8,074 nt of DNA from Syntrophomonadaceae bacterium (GCA_012512295.1 JAAZDI010000206.1:1-8074); one strand, 5' to 3'; positions 1-5,757 are shown, counted from the first letter of the stretch. Notes: generated by a model not told the origin, from the letters alone. Translations and numbers: made by a program.

Positions 1-75
1 GAAACACATCCCTACTGCTTAGTGGCGCTGTCACGGCAAAAACCGATTGCTGAGTTTTTTAAAGAAAGGAGGTGA
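1..75 (+). CDS. C-terminal end of an unidentified protein (5' truncated by the window)
   Basis: Frame 1 is open from the first base to a TGA at 73-75 and encodes 24 residues, beginning ETHPYCLVAL and ending in a basic stretch (FKERR). The gene continues to the left of the window, so neither its length nor its family can be judged. I do not recognise the tail. The case for real coding is that the frame is open to the edge and that the next gene's SD is built over its last codons and stop, a typical operon junction. The gene is probably co-transcribed with the small cysteine-rich protein that starts 5 bases after the stop. A link to molybdenum metabolism is conceivable from the nearby permease but is not shown by these residues. 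Confidence 0.6.
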   Translation, partial: ETHPYCLVALSRQKPIAEFFKERR

Positions 76-76
76 T
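63..76 (+). promoter_or_regulatory. Extended Shine-Dalgarno site overlapping the upstream stop codon
   Basis: The 14 bases AGAAAGGAGGTGAT are fully complementary to the 3' tail of a Bacillus-type 16S rRNA (known sequence of that tail). The GGAGG core at 68-72 is 8 bases before the ATG at 81. The site covers the last codons and TGA stop of the preceding gene, so translation of the two is probably coupled. It fixes the start of the 44-residue protein. Confidence 0.85.
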
Positions 77-80
77 ATTC

Positions 81-215
81 ATGTGCCAACAAGATAGTAT
101 TTGTCTACACCCGGAAAAACTTCAAGGAAAGCCGGGCGAATGTAGTCCGGAACAAATCGAAGAATGCCACGGCAAAGGGAATACGTGCACCTGCCAACAA
201 AAAGAAGATAATTAA
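81..215 (+). CDS. Small cysteine-rich protein, putative metal-binding (44 aa)
   Basis: ATG at 81 to TAA at 213-215 encodes 44 residues with six cysteines (C2, C8, C21, C29, C36, C38) and two histidines (H10, H30). The central part reads HPEKLQGKPGECSPEQIEEC, followed by HGKGNTCTC. From memory, short proteins with an HPEKL-x-GKP-x-ECSPEQI-x-ECHG core recur in anaerobic Firmicutes and Deltaproteobacteria as hypothetical proteins; I know no assigned function. There is no signal peptide or membrane segment, so it should be cytoplasmic. The Cys/His pattern, ending in CxC, suggests binding of a metal or Fe-S cluster, which is an inference. The SD is extremely strong, so the protein may be abundant. 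It follows the upstream gene by 5 bases and is separated from the molybdate-type permease by a terminator-like hairpin. An 8-bp inverted repeat (213-220/222-229) straddles the stop. Confidence 0.8.
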   Translation: MCQQDSICLHPEKLQGKPGECSPEQIEECHGKGNTCTCQQKEDN

Positions 216-242
216 GTAATCATTACTTAGTAAGCAAACCAA

Positions 243-275
243 AATAAATACGGCGATTTCATCGCCGTATTTATT
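243..275 (+). terminator. Strong hairpin, probable terminator of the small-protein operon
   Basis: Bases 243-257 and 261-275 are perfect inverted repeats of 15 bp around a TTC loop, with a GC core (CGGCGAT/ATCGCCG) flanked by AT-rich arms. It begins 28 bases after the stop of the 44-residue gene. No separate T run follows; the 3' arm itself ends TATTTATT, and the AT arms give a similar structure on both strands. The likely role is intrinsic termination, insulating the permease gene downstream. Confidence 0.65.
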
Positions 276-387
276 AATAAGGGTGTGCCCGTACCCGAAA
301 TTTAATCATATCTTATATCTCCAGCAGCCGTCCCGGGTTATAACCGATCAACAAAAAAATATGGGTATGCAAAAGGATTTGGATTAA

Positions 388-1497
388 ATGAAATTACCGA
401 AAGTAAATAATATAAGTGGTGAATTAGCCGGTTCAGTTGGCGATTTGGGTACTTTTCTTCCCTATGTCATCGGAGCAATTACCACCGCTAATTTGGATGT
501 AACCAGCGTCTTAGTCATGTTTGGCTTGATGTACCTAGTCACAGCTTGGTTTTATCGGGTGCCCATCCCGGTTCAACCCATGAAGGTAATTGGGGCGGCT
601 ATTATTATCCATCATCTTACAGCCGCAGAAATCGCGGCGTCCGGTATTTTAATTGGTGTGCTACTACTAATAATTGCCGTGACCGGCTTAATCGAAAAAT
701 TAGCCAGGATCACCCCCGACAGTGTCACGATTGGTATTCAGACCGGATTAGGCATTAGCTTAGCCATGTTAGGTATTAAAATGGTGGGCAGTGATTGGCT
801 ATTAGGTATACCCATTCTATTAATAATGCTAGTCTTGATAAAGAATCGCTGTTTTCCGGCCTCTATCGTTGCCCTTGTCTTGGGCACAGCCTTATCATTC
901 ATCCTGCATCCGGAACTCAGCCGTCCCTCTTTACATTGGGCCTTTAACCTGCCCCACCCGGTGTTGCCCGGTTGGAATGATTTTTACCGAGGGTTCTTTC
1001 AGGCTGCCCTACCTCAATTGCCGCTAACTTTAACCAATTCTGTCTTGGTTACTACTTTTTTAGCTAACCAGCTGTTCCCCGATACATCAGTACGGGTCAG
1101 CAATAAAAACCTGTGTTTGACTCTGGGGATTGGCAACCTGCTGGGTGCACCATTGGGCATGGTGCCGGTATGTCACGGCAGTGGAGGATTGGCTGCCCAT
1201 CATCGTTTCGGGGCCAGAACTGGATATTCCACTTTTATTATCGGCTTGATACTCCTGTTTATCGGGTTATTCTTAGGTTCATCCGGTTTGCAGATGTTAC
1301 AGATTATTCCTTCGGCTGTTTTAGGCGGGATGCTTTTCTATAGTGGACTAGATCTGATAAAACCAATCAAAACTAAAGATAATCAAGAGTTGTTTATCTT
1401 TGTCGGAGTAGTTGTTCTAAGCATCGCACTTAGCCCAGCGATTGGGTTTTTGGCTGGAGTGTCCACTTATTTTATACTCAAAAGTCTCTGCTCTTGA
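388..1497 (+). CDS. MOT1-family molybdate (or related oxyanion) transporter
   Basis: This 369-residue, highly hydrophobic protein has about ten likely membrane segments and no signal peptide, and should be an inner-membrane permease. It carries the MOT1 family hallmarks (Pfam MFS_MOT1, distantly related to SulP sulfate permeases): GDLGTFLPY at 18-26, PIPVQPMK at 59-66, PQLPLTLTNSVL at 209-220, and CHGSGGLAAHHRFGARTG at 262-279. The first two and last two motifs reflect the two inverted-repeat halves of the fold. Characterised eukaryotic MOT1 proteins take up molybdate with high affinity; bacterial members are usually annotated as putative sulfate/molybdate transporters, so the substrate here is inferred. 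The start is supported by AAAAGGA at 371-377, 10 bases before the ATG. No ATP-binding partner is adjacent, as expected for a secondary carrier. I see no convincing promoter in 276-387, which holds only a 10-bp palindrome (336-345). Confidence 0.88.
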   Translation: MKLPKVNNISGELAGSVGDLGTFLPYVIGAITTANLDVTSVLVMFGLMYLVTAWFYRVPIPVQPMKVIGAAIIIHHLTAAEIAASGILIGVLLLIIAVTGLIEKLARITPDSVTIGIQTGLGISLAMLGIKMVGSDWLLGIPILLIMLVLIKNRCFPASIVALVLGTALSFILHPELSRPSLHWAFNLPHPVLPGWNDFYRGFFQAALPQLPLTLTNSVLVTTFLANQLFPDTSVRVSNKNLCLTLGIGNLLGAPLGMVPVCHGSGGLAAHHRFGARTGYSTFIIGLILLFIGLFLGSSGLQMLQIIPSAVLGGMLFYSGLDLIKPIKTKDNQELFIFVGVVVLSIALSPAIGFLAGVSTYFILKSLCS

Positions 1498-1577
1498 TTA
1501 CTCACTATCTGAATCACACCCTATACTTCAGGATATTTTATACGGAAAGTCTATCTGTACTTTTTCCAGGAACCTGA

Positions 1578-1599
1578 AGCCTCGATGTTCGGTGAGGCT
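1578..1599. terminator. Weak hairpin in the permease/yunB convergent gap
   Basis: The 109-base gap between the converging genes (1498-1606) contains a 6-bp inverted repeat, AGCCTC at 1578-1583 and GAGGCT at 1594-1599, with a 10-base loop. It could end transcription from either side, but neither strand has a following T run. I see nothing else in this gap. Confidence 0.2.
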
Positions 1600-1606
1600 G
1601 GACGAG

Positions 1607-2245
1607 TTACTTAGCAAGCTGAAGATAGGCGGCTGGAACTTCACCAACGATTATTGTTTCTGTCAAAGGAAGGGTTGTCGCCACTTTAACATCTTGGCTT
1701 AGAACTGGGGTTAATAGAACTACTTCACTCTCAATTATTAGGTAGATTGAGTACCGGGTTTGGTTAATCCCGGCGGCCTCAAAGCGATCTTCAAGCTCAA
1801 TCCGGGCACTGCCCGTTGGCCTTAGTTTCAACTCAATCGCCGGACCATAACTGGAAAGCAAAGGACTATTCACTGCTTCCCCTAATGGAAAAGAAAAGCT
1901 GGCCTGACTCAAGTCACTTAACGCTTCCTGGACGTGTAACGTGGTAATCGCCACTAGCCGATTGATCTTTACCGTATTCGGCTGCATTAGGACTACCCGG
2001 CCCTGACTATCTTTATGAATAGCCACTAAATCAGCGGAAACCGTCTCGTCGACCATGATATCCTTTACTGCTTGGTTGATAACCGACACAACTATTTGTC
2101 GAGCCTTAACCTCGGCGGCGATCCTAATCCCCGGCCGCAAAAGACCCTCCAAAACCATTAGGCTGCCGACAATCAAGCCTAAGCTCAGAATGATAATAAA
2201 AATATAACCGGTTCCCGGTTTTTTTCGGCGCAATAAACGAGGCAC
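1607..2245 (-). CDS. yunB: Sporulation protein YunB family
   Basis: The protein has a basic N-terminus (PRLLRRKKPG), one membrane anchor at about residues 12-33, then a roughly 175-residue soluble region. It matches the YunB family (Pfam Spore_YunB) in overall layout and in conserved blocks: PLGEAVNSPLLSSYGP at about 120-135 and TETIIVGEVPAAY near the C-terminus (about 195-207). In Bacillus subtilis yunB is a mother-cell, sigma-E-dependent gene needed for proper spore formation, with no known enzymatic activity. I chose GTG at 2243-2245 (212 aa) because GGAGG at 2256-2260 is 10 bases upstream. An in-frame GTG at 2252-2254 (215 aa) is possible but sits only one base from that SD. The gene lies downstream of the UPF0173 hydrolase on the same strand, 160-170 bases away, so it probably has its own promoter. 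Confidence 0.88.
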   Translation of the reverse strand: MPRLLRRKKPGTGYIFIIILSLGLIVGSLMVLEGLLRPGIRIAAEVKARQIVVSVINQAVKDIMVDETVSADLVAIHKDSQGRVVLMQPNTVKINRLVAITTLHVQEALSDLSQASFSFPLGEAVNSPLLSSYGPAIELKLRPTGSARIELEDRFEAAGINQTRYSIYLIIESEVVLLTPVLSQDVKVATTLPLTETIIVGEVPAAYLQLAK

Positions 2246-2266
2246 CGCTGTCACCCCTCCACCCCC

Positions 2267-2295
2267 AATATATGTGAAGTAGTAACAGATGGTGC
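2267..2295 (-). promoter_or_regulatory. Candidate sigma-E promoter for yunB
   Basis: On the - strand CATATATT (2274 to 2267) fits the sigma-E -10 consensus CATAnAnT completely. Fourteen bases upstream, GCACCAT (2295 to 2289) fits the -35 consensus KMATATT at only four of seven positions. Transcription would begin near 2260, leaving a leader of about 15 bases that starts at the SD. The call rests on the -10 match plus the known sigma-E control of yunB in Bacillus. Confidence 0.35.
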
Positions 2296-2356
2296 CTCTT
2301 ATTCATACATCTTAATATCGAGTTAAAACACATGTGTTAGTCTTCCAGAGTTACCC

Positions 2357-2394
2357 GGGACACTTGACCTGTCCCCGTGTCCTGACCGGTTCCC
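2357..2394. repeat. GGGACA/TGTCCC palindromic repeat between the hydrolase and yunB
   Basis: GGGACA at 2357-2362 pairs with TGTCCC at 2370-2375 (7-base loop). Overlapping it, GGACAC at 2358-2363 can instead pair with GTGTCC at 2377-2382. An imperfect direct repeat follows: TTGACCTGTCCC at 2364-2375 versus CTGACCGGTTCCC at 2382-2394. The region is G/C-richer than its surroundings and has no T run, so it is a poor terminator. It resembles short dispersed palindromic repeats of Firmicutes genomes, but copy number cannot be seen from one window. Confidence 0.35.
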
Positions 2395-2415
2395 AAGTCC
2401 CATCCCAGAGCAGAG

Positions 2416-3111
2416 TTAAGTCAACTCTACTTCCGCCCCTGGTTCAAGAATTATTACCCCAATATTGTTGCGAGCGGCCATTTTCCGCTTAAACTCGTTG
2501 GGATCTTGTTCGATAAGCGGCCAAGTATTATAGTGGATGGGAATTACTGTTTTTGCTTTCAGAAATTCTGCCGCCAAGACAGCATCATCCGGGCCCATTG
2601 TATAATAGTTGCCAATAGGCAAGACGGCGTAGTCAATGCTCTCCAATTCGCCTAAAAGCTTCATGTCGCCAAAGAGCCCTGTATCACCTGGAAAATACAC
2701 AACCTTATCATAAAAACCAACGATAAAACCGCACGGGAGTGCCCCGGCAATTCCAGAGCCGTGCCAAGCCGGGGTTACCCGAATGAAACCAAAGTCGTAG
2801 GTCTTTTTGGCCCCAAAACCAAGGGTTTCCACCATGGGGTTGTGGCATTGAGCAGCTACATACTGCGCCACTTCCGGAGTACCTACCAGCAAGGCCTGGT
2901 TATTATCTACTATTTGAGCCGCGTCAGCACAGTGGTCAAAATGACCATGAGTTACTAGAACATATTGACATTTAATATCTGAGGCCTTAGTTTTAGACTG
3001 CGGATTATCATTCAGAAATGGATCGACAATAAGGGATACATCGCCCCTGGTTAATTGGACACAGCCATGTCCATGAAACTTAAGGATTAGTTTGTTAGTA
3101 TTTCCCATCAT
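2416..3111 (-). CDS. ytkL: UPF0173 metal-dependent hydrolase (metallo-beta-lactamase fold)
   Basis: This 231-residue soluble protein belongs to the UPF0173 family; Bacillus subtilis YtkL has very similar blocks and length. The metal site is intact: THGHFDH at 54-60 (H55, H57, D59, H60), H117 in AWHGSG, D143 in GDTGLF and H193 in PIHYNTWP. The substrate of the family is not established; the fold predicts a zinc or other divalent-metal hydrolase in the cytoplasm. The start is ATG at 3109-3111 or the adjacent ATG at 3106-3108. An in-frame stop at 3136-3138 rules out a longer form, and the N-terminus is about 7 residues longer than in typical members. There is no SD next to either ATG (AAATA precedes); an SD-like site lies upstream beyond an inverted repeat. 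yunB follows on the same strand, but the 160-base gap suggests separate control. Confidence 0.9.
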   Translation of the reverse strand: MMGNTNKLILKFHGHGCVQLTRGDVSLIVDPFLNDNPQSKTKASDIKCQYVLVTHGHFDHCADAAQIVDNNQALLVGTPEVAQYVAAQCHNPMVETLGFGAKKTYDFGFIRVTPAWHGSGIAGALPCGFIVGFYDKVVYFPGDTGLFGDMKLLGELESIDYAVLPIGNYYTMGPDDAVLAAEFLKAKTVIPIHYNTWPLIEQDPNEFKRKMAARNNIGVIILEPGAEVELT

Positions 3112-3191
3112 TATTTTCTGGTTTCTACAAAAGTATTAAAGCGATTAGATTTTAACAATGGTAGAAAACCAGACCTGCACCACCTTTCTTT
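3112..3191 (-). promoter_or_regulatory. Leader hairpin with a distant SD-like site before the UPF0173 gene
   Basis: Bases 3117-3128 and 3161-3173 are inverted repeats (12 pairs, one bulged base) around a 32-base loop that can pair further inside (TTAAA/TTTAA). Upstream of the hairpin on the - strand, AGAAAGGTGGTG (3189 to 3178) matches the extended SD AGAAAGGAGGTG at 11 of 12 positions. The hairpin ends 5 bases before the ATG. If it forms, the GGTGG core would be about 11 bases from the start codon instead of about 68. Alternatively the arms are operator half-sites. Confidence 0.45.
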
Positions 3192-3210
3192 AAGATTATT
3201 TCCCAAATAT

Positions 3211-3240
3211 ATTCTACACATTAATTCCATTCCCTGCTAA
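3211..3240 (-). promoter_or_regulatory. Possible weak sigma-A promoter for the UPF0173 gene
   Basis: On the - strand TTAGCA (3240 to 3235) and TAGAAT (3216 to 3211) are 18 bases apart, matching TTGACA at 4 of 6 and TATAAT at 5 of 6 positions. A start near 3204 would place the SD-like site and hairpin (3117-3189) inside the mRNA leader. The region is AT-rich, so a chance match is possible. Confidence 0.3.
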
Positions 3241-3246
3241 TTACTA

Positions 3247-3275
3247 TTGATAATACCCCAGAAATCAAGTATAAT
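3247..3275 (+). promoter_or_regulatory. Sigma-A promoter upstream of the galU leader
   Basis: TTGATA at 3247-3252 and a perfect TATAAT at 3270-3275 are separated by exactly 17 bases, close to the housekeeping consensus. Transcription should start near 3282 and run toward galU, whose start is about 217 bases further on. No other good promoter is visible between here and galU. Confidence 0.75.
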
Positions 3276-3281
3276 GCCTTT

Positions 3282-3498
3282 AATATAGCTTAATAATGGT
3301 ATGCTATCCAAAAAGTGTCAAACAATGCTCATTATCAAAGATTTATATAATCACAATCAGACGAATACCCTGGTACAATTGGCCCCGTTATTAGGATCCG
3401 GTTAATCTGAAGTTTAAACCTGCCCGGGTACTTCCCAAGGCAGGTTTTTGTGCGAGGATGGTTATTTGCTCTTGTTGATCGAGAGGGGGCTAAACGGT
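3282..3498 (+). promoter_or_regulatory. galU 5' leader, candidate attenuator or small RNA of unknown class
   Basis: Between the promoter and galU lies an AT-rich leader that ends in an intrinsic terminator (3416-3449), so full-length galU mRNA would require readthrough. GGTTAA at 3400-3405 could pair with TTAAACC at 3414-3420 (one bulge), taking bases from the 5' arm of the terminator, which is a possible antiterminator. I see no T-box sequence and no riboswitch class I recognise. Two short reading frames lie in it: 3325-3405 (26 residues, starting MLIIKDLYNH) and one from the ATG at 3297. Neither has an SD, so they are weak leader-peptide candidates. A free RNA of about 165 bases is the alternative. 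Confidence 0.45.
3416..3449 (+). terminator. Intrinsic terminator within the galU leader
   Basis: AAACCTGCC at 3416-3424 pairs perfectly with GGCAGGTTT at 3439-3447. Inside the loop GGG (3426-3428) can pair with CCC (3434-3436). The 3' arm runs into five Ts (3445-3449), giving the usual + strand terminator form. It lies 50 bases before the galU start and downstream of the promoter at 3247-3275. Confidence 0.75.
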
Positions 3499-4410
3499 GT
3501 GACTATTCATAAAGCGGTTATCCCCGCTGGCGGGTGGGGGACGCGCTTCCTACCGGCAACTAAGTCTCAGCCCAAAGAAATGCTGCCCATCGTTGATAAA
3601 CCGGCAATTCAGTACGTGGTTGAGGAGGCAGTTGCCTCCGGGATAACCGAAATAATCATTATAACTCGTCAAGACAAAAGCATTGTCGAAGATTATTTTA
3701 CGCGTTCAGTTGAGTTAGAAACATGGCTCTGCCATCAAGGTAAAACTGACTTGCTAGAAGTGGTAAAAAGTATCAGTAATCTAGCCAAGATTCATTTCGT
3801 CCGAGAGAAACACCCCCGAGGCTTAGGTTATGCGGTGGCTTCGGCTTGGGAACTGGTAGGGGACGAGCCGTTTGCGGTCCTCCTGCCAGATGATATTGTG
3901 ATCGCTTCAACTCCCTGCCTTAAACAAATGCTAGACCTGTACGATAAGCTGCACTCTCCGATAATTGCGGTGCAAAAGATTCCGTTAGAAGATGCTCAGC
4001 GGTATGGGATCATCAGCCCAGAAACCTATGATTATCCGTGTTGCCTAATCCGGGATTTAGTCGAAAAGCCCAGCTTTGAACAGAGTCCTTCGGACCTGGC
4101 CATCATTGGCCGCTATATCCTGACCCCGGCTATCTTTCCCTTGCTGGTTAAGGCCTCGCCGGGTATCGGGGGAGAGATCCAGCTTACTGATTCACTCCGC
4201 ATCCTAGCTCACCAGCAAAAAATGTACGGTTATCAATTTGATGGCACCCGGTTTGATGTCGGGGACAAATTGGGGTTTATTATGGCCAATCTAACCTTGG
4301 CTCTGCAAAGAAGTGATTTAAAGCCCCGACTTAAACGGTATCTGGAAAAGCTAGTTGGCAATAACCGCCAGAGTAATCTCTATCTGACTGAAGCAAACAG
4401 ATCAATGTAG
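3499..4410 (+). CDS. galU: UTP-glucose-1-phosphate uridylyltransferase
   Basis: The enzyme makes UDP-glucose from UTP and glucose-1-phosphate in the cytoplasm, feeding synthesis of glycolipids, teichoic-acid glucosylation and exopolysaccharide. The nucleotidyltransferase fold is complete: PAGGWGTRFLPATK at 9-22 (nucleotide-binding loop), PKEM at 25-28, RGLGYAV at 107-113, LLPDD at 128-132 (metal-binding region), VEKP at 188-191, GRYIL at 204-208, GGEIQLTD at 224-231 and FDVGDKLGF at 252-260. The length of 303 residues is normal for GalU. I place the start at GTG 3499 because GAGAGGGGG at 3481-3489 is 9 bases upstream and the protein then begins at the conserved strand. The frame is open back to a TTG at 3448, but that overlaps the terminator. 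Expression probably depends on passing that terminator. The gene converges with tyrS. Confidence 0.93.
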   Translation: MTIHKAVIPAGGWGTRFLPATKSQPKEMLPIVDKPAIQYVVEEAVASGITEIIIITRQDKSIVEDYFTRSVELETWLCHQGKTDLLEVVKSISNLAKIHFVREKHPRGLGYAVASAWELVGDEPFAVLLPDDIVIASTPCLKQMLDLYDKLHSPIIAVQKIPLEDAQRYGIISPETYDYPCCLIRDLVEKPSFEQSPSDLAIIGRYILTPAIFPLLVKASPGIGGEIQLTDSLRILAHQQKMYGYQFDGTRFDVGDKLGFIMANLTLALQRSDLKPRLKRYLEKLVGNNRQSNLYLTEANRSM

Positions 4411-4450
4411 GATAAGGTTCCCCTTTATCATCGGTCATAAGCCAGCAAAC

Positions 4451-4480
4451 TATAACCAGTGATAACAGGCGATAACAACA
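4451..4480. repeat. Three tandem 10-base units in the galU/tyrS convergent gap
   Basis: Units TATAACCAGT, GATAACAGGC and GATAACAACA follow each other with a 10-base period and share ATAAC. The 88-base gap (4411-4498) also holds an imperfect hairpin, GATAAGG at 4411-4417 with CCTTTATC at 4422-4429 (one bulge), which might help end either gene but has no T run. No convincing terminator is visible for galU or tyrS. Confidence 0.3.
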
Positions 4481-4498
4481 TCAAATCCCCCTGTCCCA

Positions 4499-5737
4499 CT
4501 AGCTTCCCAGCTTTACTCGGGCAAATTTCCGTTTGCCGGCCCGCACCACGTTTCCTTCCTTAAGTAAGACATTGGCGGCCGGATCGTCAATGCGTTGTCC
4601 ATCTATTTGTACTCCACCCTGGGTCACCAAACGCCGGGCTTCACTGGTACTGGGTACCAGGTTTAAGACGACCAACAGTCGGCCAATCCAGATCCGACCT
4701 TCGGTTATTTCCTTGGCCGGCACTAAGACTTCTGGCAAATCATCAGGTAATTCCCCTTGTTGAAAAACCTTGCGGAATTCAGCTTCCGCTGCTTGCGCGG
4801 CCTCGGAACCATGATACATAGTGACAATTTCCCGAGCGAGACGCATCTTAACGTCTCGGGGGTGCAAGCTACCCTGTTCTAAACCCTGGGCGATCTGCTT
4901 TATTTCACTAAGGGGAACTCGGGTAACCAGTTCAAAATAGCGCAGCATTAATTTATCTGGCAGGGACATAATTTTCCCGTACATCTCCCGGGGAGCTTCG
5001 TTTATTCCCACATAATTCCCCAGGCTTTTGCTCATCTTTTGAACCCCATCCAGTCCTTCCAAAATCGGCATGGTTATGGCAATTTGGGGTTCCTGGCCAT
5101 ATTCGCGCTGCAGGGCCCGTCCCACCAACAGGTTAAATTTCTGGTCCGTTCCGCCCAGTTCAATATCTGCCTGCAAATAGACTGAATCATATCCCTGCAT
5201 TAGTGGATAAAAAAGCTCATGAATACTGATCGGCAATCCCTGTTTAAAACGTTTGGAAAAATCATCCCGTTCCAGCATCCGAGCCAAAGTATACTTAGCT
5301 CCCAGTTCCACGACTTGAGCAAAGGTCATCGGCCCCAGCCATTCACTGTTAAAGACGATCTGGGTCCGATTGGGGTCTAATACCTTAAAGATTTGTTCTT
5401 TATAGGTTTCCGCATTGGCCAAAACCTCCGCTTCGGTCAGCTGTTTTCGGGTTTCGGAACGACCGCTCGGGTCACCAATCCGGCCGGTAAAATCACCGAT
5501 AATCAAGATAACGTGATGTCCGAGATCTTGAATCTGTCTGAGTTTGTTTAAAACCACGGTATGTCCCAAATGAATATCCGGCGCTGTTGGGTCAAGCCCC
5601 AGTTTGGCCTTTAACGGTTTTCCTTCCCGTTGTGACTTAACCAGTTTGTTAATTAATTCGTCTTCGGGTATAATTTCAGCGGTGCCTCGACGCAGCACCT
5701 CCAATTGGTGCTCTATTGAATCCACCTGTACTCCCAC
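4499..5737 (-). CDS. tyrS: Tyrosyl-tRNA synthetase (type 2, TyrZ-like)
   Basis: This class I aminoacyl-tRNA synthetase charges tRNA-Tyr with tyrosine, using ATP, in the cytoplasm. Its 412 residues contain the HIGH-type motif HLGH at 56-59, the tyrosine-site blocks QGYDS at 181-185 and GGTDQ at 195-199, the KMSKS loop at 234-238, and a C-terminal S4 RNA-binding domain from about 350 to the end (SEARRLVTQGGVQIDG and following). The HLGHTVVLNKLRQ and GTAEIIP stretches place it with the TyrZ-like type 2 subgroup rather than the Bacillus TyrS type. The start is GTG at 5735-5737, with GGAGG 7 bases upstream inside GAGGAGGGAG. The gene is divergent from the penicillin-binding protein gene and convergent with galU, so it is monocistronic. 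Its leader is too short for a T-box. Confidence 0.96.
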   Translation of the reverse strand: MGVQVDSIEHQLEVLRRGTAEIIPEDELINKLVKSQREGKPLKAKLGLDPTAPDIHLGHTVVLNKLRQIQDLGHHVILIIGDFTGRIGDPSGRSETRKQLTEAEVLANAETYKEQIFKVLDPNRTQIVFNSEWLGPMTFAQVVELGAKYTLARMLERDDFSKRFKQGLPISIHELFYPLMQGYDSVYLQADIELGGTDQKFNLLVGRALQREYGQEPQIAITMPILEGLDGVQKMSKSLGNYVGINEAPREMYGKIMSLPDKLMLRYFELVTRVPLSEIKQIAQGLEQGSLHPRDVKMRLAREIVTMYHGSEAAQAAEAEFRKVFQQGELPDDLPEVLVPAKEITEGRIWIGRLLVVLNLVPSTSEARRLVTQGGVQIDGQRIDDPAANVLLKEGNVVRAGKRKFARVKLGS

Positions 5738-5757
5738 AGTGCTCCCTCCTCAGGGGC

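Noticed and set aside
336..345. 10-bp palindrome GGTTATAACC upstream of the permease
   Set aside because: Several are expected by chance in a window this size, and no promoter could be placed with it.
546..758. 70-codon + strand reading frame inside the permease gene
   Set aside because: It lies wholly within the MOT1 gene in another frame, with no SD and a low-complexity, unprotein-like translation.
1113..1343. 76-codon + strand reading frame inside the permease gene
   Set aside because: Fully contained in a well-supported gene in another frame; no domain or SD.
1442..1702. 86-codon + strand frame spanning the permease end and the yunB end
   Set aside because: It overlaps both converging genes, has no SD, and its translation resembles no family.
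2327..2338. Perfect 12-bp palindrome AACACATGTGTT upstream of yunB
   Set aside because: About two such palindromes are expected by chance in 8 kb and it is not paired with another copy; it could be an operator but there is no further support.
2761..2958. 65-codon + strand frame opposite the UPF0173 hydrolase
   Set aside because: Antisense shadow of a conserved metal-site coding region.
3297..3395. 32-codon + strand reading frame in the galU leader
   Set aside because: It has no SD and overlaps the 3325-3405 frame; the AT-rich composition makes such frames common.
3282..3449. T-box or known riboswitch in the galU leader
   Set aside because: No GGGTGGNACCGCG T-box sequence and no conserved riboswitch core that I recognise.
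3448..3498. Longer galU start at TTG 3448
   Set aside because: It starts inside the terminator T run without an SD; the GTG at 3499 has GAGAGGGGG 9 bases upstream and gives a standard N-terminus.
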